64,000 nt of DNA from Hyphomicrobiales bacterium (lineage in GTDB: Bacteria; Pseudomonadota; Alphaproteobacteria; Rhizobiales; Aestuariivirgaceae): positions 1-64,000 of the forward strand of contig JANYHE010000136.1 of NCBI GenBank assembly GCA_025359215.1. Reading direction: 5' to 3'. Below the pieces are notes generated by a model. The model saw only the letters and a program-made list of their open reading frames with translations, made no database searches and was not told where the DNA came from. Within the stretch, counting starts at the first letter, position 1. Each line of letters starts with the position of its first letter. Both the position numbers and the translations under genes were made by a program. Of this stretch, positions 54,695 through 64,000 are shown piece by piece.

Positions 54695-56005
54695 GTGGCA
54701 TTTTTAGTGCGGATCATAGTGTTGGGCTGTTTGGCGCATTTCGCCATGACAGCAGCGCAAGCTGAAACCAACAAAGCCCCAGCCATGGGCCCCAGTCTAT
54801 TGTTCGATGCGCACACAGGCGAAGTGATCAGCCAAGACCGCGCTGGCGAGCCATGGTATCCAGCCTCTCTCACCAAGCTAATGACAGGGTATGTGATCTT
54901 CAAGAAAATCAAAGCCGGTCAATTGCGCTTGGATCAAGATATTCCGGTGTCTGATCTTGCAGCCTCCCAACCCGCCAGCAAAATTGGTGTGCCCGCAGGC
55001 AAAACTGTAAAAGTTGATTTCGCATTGCAAGCCATGCTGGTCTATTCGGCTAATGATATGGCCTATGTTTTAGCTGAGGCCGGTGGCGGCTCGATTGCTG
55101 GCTTTGCCAAGGATATGAATGACGTGGCCCATGATATGGGTCTTTCTGCCACCCATTTTGTTAATCCCAATGGCTTGTTTGACCCGCGCCAAATCACCAG
55201 TGCCCGCGATATTGGCATTGTTGCAGCATTGTTAATCAACGAATTTCCGGAACATGCCCATTATTTCAATCAGGAATTTGTGGCTGTGGGCAAGCGCCGC
55301 TTGGCCAACCACAACAGCTTGATTCGCTCCATGCCCGAAGCCGTAGGCATGAAAACCGGCTTTGTGTGCAACTCAGGCTATAATCTGGTGGGCTCTGCTG
55401 TGAAGGATGGCCGCCAATTGGTTTCTGTGGTTTTGGGCGCCCGCAACGGGCCGTCACGCGCCCAGCTGTCTGAATTGCTTCTGAAATCCGGCCTCGACCG
55501 CCAACCAGATCCGGCCCACGGCAAAGTGGGCGAAATTGTTGATCAATCCTATGGTGCCATTGTTCCTGCCGACATGTCAGCCGCTGTTTGCAAAGGCAGG
55601 CCGCCAACATCATTGGTCAATGCTCATGAAATGGCAGGCTGGGCGGTTTCCTTCGGCACTTATGATACGTTGGTCAAAGCCGATATGGCCTTGCGCGGCC
55701 GCATGATTGCACCCGCTGGCATTGATGCGGCTGGCCAACATGGTGTGATTAAAATGGAAGGCACTGCTGGCTTTGCCGCAATGATGTGGAATTTCGATCA
55801 AGCCACCAGCCTCAATATCTGCCGCCAATACCGCTTAGATGGGGCCACCTGCTATGTGCTGCCCAACACCACCATTCAACAAATCGCACAAAGTGCGCCC
55901 TTGCCAGATGTGATTCCCGATGCTGGAACTGATCAAGGTTCAGATACTGAAAAAGCCAAACCTGTCATCCGCCATAAGGGCCGGGTTCGGAAAGTCTTAC
56001 GTTAA
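54695..56005 (+). CDS. D-alanyl-D-alanine carboxypeptidase (DacA/PBP5-like)
   Basis: SxxK (PASLTKLMTGYV), SAN (SANDMAY), KTG (GMKTGF). Confidence 0.95.
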   Translation: MAFLVRIIVLGCLAHFAMTAAQAETNKAPAMGPSLLFDAHTGEVISQDRAGEPWYPASLTKLMTGYVIFKKIKAGQLRLDQDIPVSDLAASQPASKIGVPAGKTVKVDFALQAMLVYSANDMAYVLAEAGGGSIAGFAKDMNDVAHDMGLSATHFVNPNGLFDPRQITSARDIGIVAALLINEFPEHAHYFNQEFVAVGKRRLANHNSLIRSMPEAVGMKTGFVCNSGYNLVGSAVKDGRQLVSVVLGARNGPSRAQLSELLLKSGLDRQPDPAHGKVGEIVDQSYGAIVPADMSAAVCKGRPPTSLVNAHEMAGWAVSFGTYDTLVKADMALRGRMIAPAGIDAAGQHGVIKMEGTAGFAAMMWNFDQATSLNICRQYRLDGATCYVLPNTTIQQIAQSAPLPDVIPDAGTDQGSDTEKAKPVIRHKGRVRKVLR

Positions 56006-56914
56006 ATGAAAAGTCTTTCGATGTTGAAGGGCAATAGCCTTGGCATCGTCTTTGCGCTGATGGCGGCAAGTTTTTATGGCTGTGTTCCCAATTTTGCCAA
56101 ATCCGCTTTCGTGCATGGGTTTCCCGCAATTGAAACTGTTCTTATGCGCACCAGCGCAATAGCAGTGATATTGGGAATCGTTGCCCGTCTGCGTGGTGAA
56201 AGTTTTTATGTGCCGCGCGCTGCGGTGTTGAGCTTTACGGGCCAAGCCCTTGCCACACTGATTGTCTCCACCTGCTATTTAGCCTCGATCCAATTTATTC
56301 CCGTGGGTTTGGCCGTGATCATTTTCTTTGCTTTCCCAGTGATCATAACAATCACTGCCCCTGTGGTTGAGGGCAAATCAATCAGCTTGGCCCGCATGGC
56401 GGTTGCAGTTTTGGCTTTCATCGGCCTCGGAATTTCAATTGGAGCAGGCTTTGACACGCTCGACATTCGCGGTGTGCTGCTTGCCGCAATGGCTGCGGTG
56501 GGATGTGCATTGCAATTTTTCAGTGGCCGGGCCCTCACCCGCTCTCTCAAACCTGCCGCATGTGCAAGCTTGGTACATATTGCAATATGGCCGTTCGTTT
56601 TAGCCCTCGCCTTGGCCAGTGGCGATCACCATTTGAAAGTGCTGGCTGGAGAAACAGAACCTATGGCCTATGTTTTTGTTGGCGGCGCGTGCTTGGCTTA
56701 TGTAGGTGGTTATTTTTTTCACATGTCTTCGCTTAAAGCCGCACCAGCTTCAACAGTTGCTCCTTATTTTAATTTGGAGCCCATTGTAACAACTGTCATT
56801 TCAACGGCACTGTTAGCCGAAACCCTGAAACCTCATCAATATGGCGGTGGCGCACTGGTTTTGGCCGCACTACTGCTAGCAAGCCTGATTGGCAAAAGAG
56901 AAGATAAGCTATGA
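56006..56914 (+). CDS. DMT/EamA family transporter
   Basis: ~10 TM EamA repeat layout. Confidence 0.9.
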   Translation: MKSLSMLKGNSLGIVFALMAASFYGCVPNFAKSAFVHGFPAIETVLMRTSAIAVILGIVARLRGESFYVPRAAVLSFTGQALATLIVSTCYLASIQFIPVGLAVIIFFAFPVIITITAPVVEGKSISLARMAVAVLAFIGLGISIGAGFDTLDIRGVLLAAMAAVGCALQFFSGRALTRSLKPAACASLVHIAIWPFVLALALASGDHHLKVLAGETEPMAYVFVGGACLAYVGGYFFHMSSLKAAPASTVAPYFNLEPIVTTVISTALLAETLKPHQYGGGALVLAALLLASLIGKREDKL

Positions 56915-57993
56915 TTGATCGCACCCCCCTTCCTGTGGCTGTCCTGACCGGATTTCTAGGCTCTGGCAAAACCTCACTTCTCAATGCCATGCTCAAAGAA
57001 ACAATGTTGGCCAATGCGTGTGTGATCATCAATGAATTTGGTGAAATTGGCATCGATCATTTGCTGGTCGAAAAATCTGACGATAACATTGTTGAGCTTT
57101 CTTCAGGCTGCCTGTGCTGCACCATTCGCGGTGATTTGATCGACACCATTTCTGATCTGCTGATGCGGCGTGATGCGGGCACGATAAAAGCCTTTGACCG
57201 GATCGTGATTGAAACCACTGGCCTTGCAGATCCTGCACCTGTTCTTCACGCGCTGATGCGCGATGATCTTCTGTTGCAGCGTTTGCGCCTTGAAGGGGTG
57301 ATCACCGTTGTGGACGGTGTCAATGGTTGGGCCACTTTGGATGCCCACCCCGAAGCCTTAAAACAAGTGGCCGTGGCCGACCGCATTGTTCTCACCAAGC
57401 TTGATCTTTTAAACGGGCTTGAAGGCGAAGAAAAAATGTTCGCCATCATCGGGCGCCTGCGAAAGCTCAATCCTTCCGCACGGCTACTCACCACGCACCG
57501 CGGCGAAGCAACCGCTGCAAAATTATTCACCATGGGCCTGTTTGACCCCGCAACCAAAACCATGAATGTGCAAAATTGGCTGGCCGATGAAGCCGTACAT
57601 AAACACGAGCATCACCACCACGACAAATCACGCCATGACGCGCATATCCGGTCATTTGCATTTTCAGATACACGCGCTATCAGCCCACAAGGTTTGGAAT
57701 TATTTTTTGAACTGCTGGCCTCTTATCACGGGGCCAACATGCTGCGCATGAAGGGGTTGATAAAAACCTCTGATGATCCAACAAGGCCCTTGGCCGTACA
57801 CGGCGTGCAACACGTTTTTCATCCACCCGTGCGTTTGAAAGACTGGCCAGACGGCAAGGCTGAAACGCGGTTGGTGTTTATTGTGAAAGACATTGAGAAA
57901 ACTGAAATCGAGGGCCTGTTTAAAGCCTTCACCGATCAGATTTCCGGCGGTGCCGATGCGTTTACGGATAAAACACTTTCTTTGAACAGGTGA
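56911..57993 (+). CDS. CobW/COG0523-type G3E GTPase
   Basis: [29 protein letters not shown] (CxCC); His-rich HKHEHHHHDKSRHDAH. Confidence 0.95.
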   Translation: MIDRTPLPVAVLTGFLGSGKTSLLNAMLKETMLANACVIINEFGEIGIDHLLVEKSDDNIVELSSGCLCCTIRGDLIDTISDLLMRRDAGTIKAFDRIVIETTGLADPAPVLHALMRDDLLLQRLRLEGVITVVDGVNGWATLDAHPEALKQVAVADRIVLTKLDLLNGLEGEEKMFAIIGRLRKLNPSARLLTTHRGEATAAKLFTMGLFDPATKTMNVQNWLADEAVHKHEHHHHDKSRHDAHIRSFAFSDTRAISPQGLELFFELLASYHGANMLRMKGLIKTSDDPTRPLAVHGVQHVFHPPVRLKDWPDGKAETRLVFIVKDIEKTEIEGLFKAFTDQISGGADAFTDKTLSLNR

Positions 57994-57996
57994 TAT

Positions 57997-58344
57997 ATGG
58001 CTTTAAAAGCTTACGGTTTAAACAAATGCTCCACCTGCCAGAATGCTCTGGCCTATTTGGCTGACAAAAAAGTCGCCATCGATTTTTCGGATTATTCGGT
58101 TGAAAAACCAACCAAAGAGCAAGTGGCCAAATGGATGAAAGCTGTTGGCGGCTGGGAAAAGCTCTTAAACCGCGCCAGCTACACGTGGCGTGGCCTTTCA
58201 GACGAAGACAAAACCGATGTGACGGAAGCCAAGGCCATTAAATTAGCATTGGCCCACACCACACTGATCCGCAGGCCGCTGATTGAACATGCTGATGGCA
58301 CCGTGACGGTGGGATTTACAACCAAGACCAAGGAACGGTTTTAA
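57997..58344 (+). CDS. ArsC/Spx-family protein
   Basis: YGLNKCSTCQNALAYL; TTLIRRPLIEHADG. Confidence 0.92.
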   Translation: MALKAYGLNKCSTCQNALAYLADKKVAIDFSDYSVEKPTKEQVAKWMKAVGGWEKLLNRASYTWRGLSDEDKTDVTEAKAIKLALAHTTLIRRPLIEHADGTVTVGFTTKTKERF

Positions 58345-58388
58345 AACGCAACGCAAGGTCTGTTGTTTTCGAACGCGGTTTTTTGATT

Positions 58389-58685
58389 TCACCATTCGAA
58401 ACCCTGATCCCAATTCGAACGGCTGTCGATCACACGGAGTATTTCGAGATGGTCATCCGTCACACGGTATAAAAACGAAAACGGTGTGCGTGAGATATGA
58501 AACTCTCTTGCGCCACTTACGGTTTCAGATGGATGCCCGACAAAGGGGTTCTCCGAAATCAGTGTTTCGGTTTTCCTGAGCTGGGATCTTGCATTGCTCT
58601 GACCCGCCGGAAATACATCTTTGTAATATTTCCGCACCCAGTTCATATCGCGCAAGGCTTGGGTGAGGTATATGACATTCATCAC
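58389..58685 (-). CDS. RelE/ParE-family toxin
   Basis: 98 aa; YLTQALRDMNWVRKYYKDVF, GAREFHISRTPFSFLYRVTDDHLEILRVIDSR. Confidence 0.9.
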   Translation of the reverse strand: MMNVIYLTQALRDMNWVRKYYKDVFPAGQSNARSQLRKTETLISENPFVGHPSETVSGAREFHISRTPFSFLYRVTDDHLEILRVIDSRSNWDQGFEW

Positions 58686-58976
58686 TTAGGCGCGTTTTAA
58701 ATAAACATCAGGTTGCGGCAAGGAAATCTCATTTTCCGTATCCCAAGAATCCATCCACCGATGAACCGCTTCTTGCGAAACAAACACGCCCTTGTCAGCC
58801 TCAGCCATTGCGTCTCTGATCATCCGGTCACGGGCTTCAGATGAGCGCTTGGCTTGCTGCATAGATTGAGTGACCACGTAACCAACCGAGCGATCTTGGC
58901 GTTTGGCCTCTTGCTCAAACCATTGTTTCAATTCTGGTTCGACTCGGATGGTAATTCTGTCGTTGGCCATGTTCAA
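58686..58976 (-). CDS. Ribbon-helix-helix (CopG-like) antitoxin
   Basis: NDRITIRVEPELKQWFEQEAKRQDRSVGYVVTQSM; immediately upstream of the toxin. Confidence 0.9.
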   Translation of the reverse strand: MNMANDRITIRVEPELKQWFEQEAKRQDRSVGYVVTQSMQQAKRSSEARDRMIRDAMAEADKGVFVSQEAVHRWMDSWDTENEISLPQPDVYLKRA

Positions 58977-58982
58977 TTCACC

Positions 58983-59029
58983 TGTCTGCGATTGTCAGAC
59001 AAAATATTCTCTTTACTGACTTTTGTCAA
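58983..59029 (-). promoter_or_regulatory. Toxin-antitoxin promoter with dyads
   Basis: On minus strand: TTGACA (59029-59024), 17-nt spacer, TATTTT (59006-59001); dyads TGTCTG/CAGACA (58983-59001) and TGAC-tttt-GTCA (59017-59028). Confidence 0.6.
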
Positions 59030-59065
59030 AGCACAGTGTTTAATCTGATTCCTGGTGGTTTGAAA

Positions 59066-59950
59066 TTAAGTGAATGCTCTAACCAGTGGTCGCGTCATAC
59101 ACGTCGGCCCGCCCTCACCTTTGCGGCAAATGTCATAGCCTTGAATCACTTCAACCTTAACACTGGCATCGCGCATCCGCTGCTCGGTCACTGGGTTTCC
59201 AGCCACCATCATGGCGTGGCGTGGGCCCATAGCCAGCACATTACAGCCCATGGTTTCGAATTCTGCATCAGGCACATCAACAAATTTAATGCCGCGTGAT
59301 TGCAAAAACTCAATGAGTCTGCCCGCCATCAACGGCTGATAGACCACAGCCAGGTCCTTATCGAGCGGACTGAGGCAGCTCATCAAATGAAATACATCGG
59401 ACTTGCCTTTGTAATGGGGCATATCAAACCACATCACATTCACATCCGGCCCACAAATGGCTTGCAGCTGGCGCACCCCTTCAACATTTGTGCGGTAGCC
59501 CACGCCTGCGAGCAAGGTGTTGCGATCAATCCAAACTAAATCGCCACCTTCAATTTTGCCCTCTCCAGTGATTTCGCCAGCAATTGGGAAGCCGAGCTTT
59601 TCCAGCACAGCGCCATTCACGGCTGCCTCCTTGCGGCGCTGCGGCTTGCCCATGCGCGGGCGCACGAGACCTTTAGGGGTGATGATCAACGCATCATGGG
59701 TGTAGAGACTATCAAGGGTCAAGCCTTCGCCAACGCCCAAATCAATAACCTCAGCCCCAGTGGATTTCAGGGCCTTCTCGACGACTACATATTCTTTCAG
59801 CGCATTTTCCAAATTTGGACGCGAATGAAAGTTCAAATCTTTCCATTCCGCATCAATCTTGGCATCCGACACAAAAGCTGATGCAACTGAACGCACCGCC
59901 ACTTTTTTCAATTGGCCCCAATTATTGAATGCGCCGAAATCATAGGTCAT
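59066..59950 (-). CDS. Dimethylarginine dimethylaminohydrolase / amidinotransferase-like family
   Basis: IEGGDLVWIDRNTLLAGVGYRTNVEGVRQL; AMGPRHAMMVAGNPVTEQRMRDASVKVEVIQGYDICRKGEGGPTCMTRPL. Confidence 0.87.
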   Translation of the reverse strand: MTYDFGAFNNWGQLKKVAVRSVASAFVSDAKIDAEWKDLNFHSRPNLENALKEYVVVEKALKSTGAEVIDLGVGEGLTLDSLYTHDALIITPKGLVRPRMGKPQRRKEAAVNGAVLEKLGFPIAGEITGEGKIEGGDLVWIDRNTLLAGVGYRTNVEGVRQLQAICGPDVNVMWFDMPHYKGKSDVFHLMSCLSPLDKDLAVVYQPLMAGRLIEFLQSRGIKFVDVPDAEFETMGCNVLAMGPRHAMMVAGNPVTEQRMRDASVKVEVIQGYDICRKGEGGPTCMTRPLVRAFT

Positions 59951-60183
59951 TTGCGTTTAATCCTGAAGCGCAAGGTTTTCTCATTTTGGCTTTGCTCCAA
60001 AATAATGTGGCCTTGCTCGTTACAAAAGTGCGGCATGTCTATCGCGGCCATAGGGTCTGTCGCTAGGACCACAAGTTCAGAACCTGAAGTCATAGCCTCA
60101 AGCCTCTTGCGCGCTTTGAGCACGGGCAGCGGGCAAAGCAGACCTGAAAGATCAAGCGTCGTTTCCGGGTGGCGATTATCCAT
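59947..60183 (-). CDS. TusA-family sulfurtransferase
   Basis: LDLSGLLCPLPVLKARKRLEAM; VLATDPMAAIDMPHFCNEQGH. Confidence 0.95.
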   Translation of the reverse strand: MDNRHPETTLDLSGLLCPLPVLKARKRLEAMTSGSELVVLATDPMAAIDMPHFCNEQGHIILEQSQNEKTLRFRIKRK

Positions 60184-60223
60184 GTGCTTGCTTATAGTGA
60201 AATTTCAATCAGGAGAACAAGCG

Positions 60224-60805
60224 GTGTCCGTCGTCACGAAATTAAAATTCACAGGCCGTGTGGAGCAACTTTTATCAACCGTGAACCGTGATGATGGTTT
60301 TGAAAAGCAAACACGCGACCGATTGAACTTGCTTCTGTCTGGCCCTGAAGGCGATTGCCACACAGGCGAAACACGGCTTTCAGACAGCCGCACATTGCAA
60401 ACCTATAAGCGCAACACTGTGATTCGCAATGTGCGCCAGATCACGCTCATATCAGCCGAAGAAATGGCCGAAGTTGCCGCTGCAATGGAATTGCCCGAAA
60501 TGAACGCTTCATGGTTGGGTGCCAATATAGTAACATCTGGCATTCCTGATCTCACATTGCTGCCGCCTTCATCACGCATGCAATTTCCCTCTGGAGCCAC
60601 ATTGGTGATCGACACAGAAAATCTGCCCTGCAGGCAAGTGGCCAATGTGATCGCAAAATCATATCCTGAAAAAGGTCCAAAGTTTGTCAAAGCCGCCACC
60701 CATAAGCGCGGGCTGACAGCATGGGTGGAACGCGAAGGCGAAGTTTTTGTGGGCGACGACATTAAAATCTTCATTCCACCTCAAAGGATTTATAGCCACA
60801 CATGA
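60224..60805 (+). CDS. MOSC domain-containing protein
   Basis: GPEGDCHTGETRLSD, LPEMNASWLGANIVTSGIP, LPCRQVANVI; GTG start with RBS AGGAG. Confidence 0.88.
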   Translation: MSVVTKLKFTGRVEQLLSTVNRDDGFEKQTRDRLNLLLSGPEGDCHTGETRLSDSRTLQTYKRNTVIRNVRQITLISAEEMAEVAAAMELPEMNASWLGANIVTSGIPDLTLLPPSSRMQFPSGATLVIDTENLPCRQVANVIAKSYPEKGPKFVKAATHKRGLTAWVEREGEVFVGDDIKIFIPPQRIYSHT

Positions 60806-61380
60806 ATATTCTCGGCGCCATCATTGCGGGTGGAAAATCAAAACGCATGGGGCAAGAAAAAGCCTTGATTAAACTTGGGCCCAAAACCCTCATTGCCCGC
60901 GTGATTGATCGGCTCATTCCGCAGGTAGAAGATATCGTTATTAACGCCAATGGTGAAAGCAAACGCTTTGAGTTTCTGGAATTTGATATCATTCCCGATA
61001 TTGAAACTGAAGTTGATACTCCGCTGGCAGGCATTCATGCGGCCCTCACCTATGCTGATGAGGAAGGTTATGATGCTGTTGTCACCGTGCCTGCAGATGG
61101 GCCTTTTCTGCCGCATGATTTGGTGAAGAAGCTGGCAGGCACCAAGGCAGCCTTTGCCAATTCCAAAGGGCAAGATCACTTTCTTACAGGATTTTGGCCC
61201 GTAAAACTTTTGCCTAACCTTGAAGTGGAAATGCACAAATCAAACCGCGTGCAAGATTGGGTTTTTAAAATCAACGCCGCCAAAGTGAATTGGCGCGCTG
61301 ATGACTATGATCCGTTTATGAACATCAACACGCCCGCTGATATGACGGCGGCGCTCAAGATTTTGCCCAAGGTGCGGTGA
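60802..61380 (+). CDS. mobA: Molybdenum cofactor guanylyltransferase
   Basis: GAIIAGGKSKRMGQEKALIKLGPKTLI; DTPLAGIHAAL; VPADGPFLP. Confidence 0.95.
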   Translation: MNILGAIIAGGKSKRMGQEKALIKLGPKTLIARVIDRLIPQVEDIVINANGESKRFEFLEFDIIPDIETEVDTPLAGIHAALTYADEEGYDAVVTVPADGPFLPHDLVKKLAGTKAAFANSKGQDHFLTGFWPVKLLPNLEVEMHKSNRVQDWVFKINAAKVNWRADDYDPFMNINTPADMTAALKILPKVR

Positions 61381-61887
61381 ATGCAAAAAATCATCGGTGT
61401 GTGTGGGTTTAAAAATTCCGGCAAAACCACGCTGGTGGAAAAGCTGGTGCGCCACCTCACCGGACTTGGATATAAAATCTCGACCGTGAAACATGCTCAC
61501 CATGATTTTGATATTGATCATGAAGGCCGCGACAGTTTTCGTCATCGCAAAGCGGGTGCCACCGAAGTGGCGGTGGTTTCGCAACAGCGCTTTGCCATCA
61601 TGCATGAATTGCGAGGTGAGGAGCCTCCGTCACTGGAGGAGATTTTAGTGAAATTTGCACCCTGCGATCTGGTGATTGTGGAAGGCTATAAACGCGACAC
61701 CCATGACAAAATTGAAGTGCGGAATTTGGAACTGAACCATCCCGTTTTAGCAGGGCAAGACCCCACCATCGTGGCGGTTGCCGCCAATGGCAAAATTGAC
61801 AGTTCTGTTCCGGTTTTTGACCGCGATGATGGGGCAGCGCTGGCGCAATTTATCATTCACCATGTGGGCCTGTCGGAAAAAGCTTGA
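61381..61887 (+). CDS. mobB: Molybdopterin-guanine dinucleotide biosynthesis protein B
   Basis: IGVCGFKNSGKTTLVEKLVRHL; KHAHHDFDIDHEGRDSFRHRKAGA; DLVIVEGYKR. Confidence 0.95.
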   Translation: MQKIIGVCGFKNSGKTTLVEKLVRHLTGLGYKISTVKHAHHDFDIDHEGRDSFRHRKAGATEVAVVSQQRFAIMHELRGEEPPSLEEILVKFAPCDLVIVEGYKRDTHDKIEVRNLELNHPVLAGQDPTIVAVAANGKIDSSVPVFDRDDGAALAQFIIHHVGLSEKA

Positions 61888-61959
61888 CCTAAGTCGTTCC
61901 ATTCTCACCCCTGTTGAGTTTTGCTCACTAATGATAGGAGAAGCAAAAAGGGTGTTTCC

Positions 61960-64000
61960 ATGAAAAGCAAAGCAAAAGTTGTTGTCATTGGCGGTGGTGT
62001 GGTGGGTGTTTCAACACTTTATCATCTGGCAAAAAAGGGCTGGAGCGATGTGGTTTTGGTGGAGCGCAAAGAACTCACGTCCGGCTCCACATGGCACGCC
62101 GCTGGTTTGTTGCCGCTTTTCAATATGTCTTATTCGGTTGGCCAAATTCACAAATACTCAGTGAAGCTTTATGGTGAACTTGAAGCCGAAACGGGCCAGA
62201 ATGTCGGTTTCAAAAAAGTGTCCAACATCCGCATTGCCCGCACCAAAGACCGCTGGGACGAGTTTATGTATTATGCGGGCATTGCCGAAACGCTTGGCAT
62301 CACTGTGAATAAGTTAACCCCTGCTCAGCTGCAAGACATTTGGCCACTGTGCAATATTGAAGGCATTATTGGGGCCATCCAACACCCAGATGATGGTTAT
62401 ATCCAACCCGCCGATTTAACTCAGGCTTTCGCTAAAGGTGCGCGCTCACGCGGCGCTGAAATTTATCGCAACACCAGTGTGACAGCCATTGAGCAATTGC
62501 CATCGGGCGAGTGGCTGGTGAAGACTGATCAAGGCGATATTACCTGTGAACATGTCGTGTCGTGCTCTGGTAATTTTGCCCGCAAGACCGGAGCCATGGT
62601 GGGCCTTGATATTCCGGTCATTCCGGTGGAGCACCAATATATCGTCACTGAACCGCATCCGCTCATCAAAGAGCGCCAAGCCAAGGGCCTTCCTGAAATG
62701 GGGGTTTTGCGTGAGGCGGATTCCAGCTGGTATATGCGTGAAGAAAATGGCGGGTTGTTGCTGGGGCCGTATGAAAAGGGTGCACCCGTTTGCTATGTTG
62801 ATGCACCATCTGATCAATCTGAATATGAATTATTCCAAGAAGATCTGGATCGCTTGGGCCCTTATATTGAAACCGCCATCACCCGCGTTGCGGCCTTTGG
62901 TGAAGTGGGCATCAAGAAGGTTTACAACGGTGCTATTGCTTATACACCTGATGGCTCGCCCATTATTGGCCCTGCTTGGGACAAGAAAAACTTCTGGCTC
63001 AATGAAGGCCATAGCTTTGGTATAACGGCGGCTGGTGGAGCGGGCTGGCAATTGGCTGAATGGATTGTTGATGGTGAACCCACCATTGATATGATGGGTG
63101 TGGACCCGCGCCGATTTGGCCCCTATGCCACCAAGGGCTATCTCATCGAAAAAAACGAAGAAGCCTATGCCAATGTGTTCACCCCGCATTTTCCTGAAGA
63201 GGAGCGCATTGCAGCACGGCCATTAAAGCGCACACCGGTTTATGACCGCATGAAAGATTTAGGCGCGGTGTTTGGTTCAGTTTACGGTTGGGAGCGGCCA
63301 GGTTGGTTTGCACCAAAAGGCTATGCGCTGTCTGAAGCAGAACTGAACAAGCAAGACACTTTGACCAACCATAATCATGCGCCAGCAACCGATGATGGCC
63401 GCATTGTTGAAAAATGGTCGTTCCGCCGTTCCAATTCATTCCGCTTTGTGGGCGAAGAATGCCGCAATGTGATGGACAATGTGGCCCTGCAAGACATGTC
63501 AGCCTTTGCAAAAATGGAAGTGTCTGGTCCAGGCGCCCGTAACTGGCTTGAAGCCATTCTGGCCAACAAAATTCCAAAGAAACAAGGCCGCATTGCACTC
63601 ACGCACTTGCTCACGCCATCAGGTGGTGTGCGTGCTGAATTCACGGTTTATGAATGGGCGCCAGGTCGCTTCTATCTGGTGTCGGCTGGCGCATATGAAC
63701 GCCATGACCATGATTGTCTGCGCAAGCTTTTGCCAGCCGATGGTTCGGTGCGGTTGAACCCGCTCACCACGCGTTTAGGTGTGCTGGTTTTGGCAGGTCC
63801 AAATTCGCGCAAGGTTTTGCAGAAGCTCACATCAGCTGATTTGTCGAATGAAGCCTTCCCGTGGCTTTCTGGCAAAGAGATTGCGGTGGGCACGGCATCG
63901 GCCCATGTGCTGCGCGTGAACTTTGTGGGTGAATTGGGTTATGAATTCCATTCTCCAGTTGAAAGCCAAATCGCATTGTTCGACCAATTGATGGAAGCGG
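61960..64000 (+). CDS. FAD-dependent oxidoreductase fused to GcvT domain (dimethylglycine/sarcosine dehydrogenase-like), 3' partial
   Basis: KAKVVVIGGGVVGVSTLYHLAKKGWSDVVLVERKELTSGSTWHAAGLLPLFN...; frame open to window end (not in ORF track because no stop). Confidence 0.92.
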   Translation, partial: MKSKAKVVVIGGGVVGVSTLYHLAKKGWSDVVLVERKELTSGSTWHAAGLLPLFNMSYSVGQIHKYSVKLYGELEAETGQNVGFKKVSNIRIARTKDRWDEFMYYAGIAETLGITVNKLTPAQLQDIWPLCNIEGIIGAIQHPDDGYIQPADLTQAFAKGARSRGAEIYRNTSVTAIEQLPSGEWLVKTDQGDITCEHVVSCSGNFARKTGAMVGLDIPVIPVEHQYIVTEPHPLIKERQAKGLPEMGVLREADSSWYMREENGGLLLGPYEKGAPVCYVDAPSDQSEYELFQEDLDRLGPYIETAITRVAAFGEVGIKKVYNGAIAYTPDGSPIIGPAWDKKNFWLNEGHSFGITAAGGAGWQLAEWIVDGEPTIDMMGVDPRRFGPYATKGYLIEKNEEAYANVFTPHFPEEERIAARPLKRTPVYDRMKDLGAVFGSVYGWERPGWFAPKGYALSEAELNKQDTLTNHNHAPATDDGRIVEKWSFRRSNSFRFVGEECRNVMDNVALQDMSAFAKMEVSGPGARNWLEAILANKIPKKQGRIALTHLLTPSGGVRAEFTVYEWAPGRFYLVSAGAYERHDHDCLRKLLPADGSVRLNPLTTRLGVLVLAGPNSRKVLQKLTSADLSNEAFPWLSGKEIAVGTASAHVLRVNFVGELGYEFHSPVESQIALFDQLMEA

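Noticed and set aside
57601-57650. His-rich repeat-like stretch (CAT/CAC codons) in the CobW-type GTPase
   Set aside because: Normal metal-binding His-rich loop of COG0523 proteins, not a DNA repeat.
59912-60223. Upstream extension of the MOSC ORF
   Set aside because: Overlaps tusA and lacks MOSC similarity; GTG at 60224 has an RBS.

Overview
The window looks like an alphaproteobacterial chromosome segment (Hyphomicrobiales-like gene content; inferred from protein families, no search was run). It opens inside an IS1-family transposase and ends inside a GcvT/dimethylglycine-dehydrogenase-like gene. Most of it is core genome: htpG, pdxY, ybbAP/tesA-type genes, etfBA-hbd, dnaN-recF-gyrB, infC, a chvE/gguAB-type sugar ABC system, pckA, uxaA-like, purH, dsbB, arfB, dacA-like, MOSC-mobA-mobB, tRNA-Ser(GGA) and tRNA-Leu(CAA). 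Two accessory glycan-type islands stand out. One (20068-25597) has two ELM1/DUF1022 proteins, a GT4, a GT8-like protein and a sugar-transfer ATP-grasp. The other (34539-42689) has a HisD-like paralog, an ABC exporter, a DUF6492-like protein, a processive GT2 and two LptF/LptG-type permeases. The strongest unexplained non-coding signal is a structured segment with a textbook intrinsic terminator upstream of htpG, followed by a separate promoter-like element, which suggests an unannotated sRNA. Other leads are a duplicated palindromic operator upstream of pckA, an amber-interrupted secreted protein overlapping infC by ATGA, promoter/operator palindromes at a toxin-antitoxin locus and an HNH gene, and a MarR regulator with a four-cysteine C-terminus. 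I read the families from motifs and general memory of protein families; no alignment or folding was computed.
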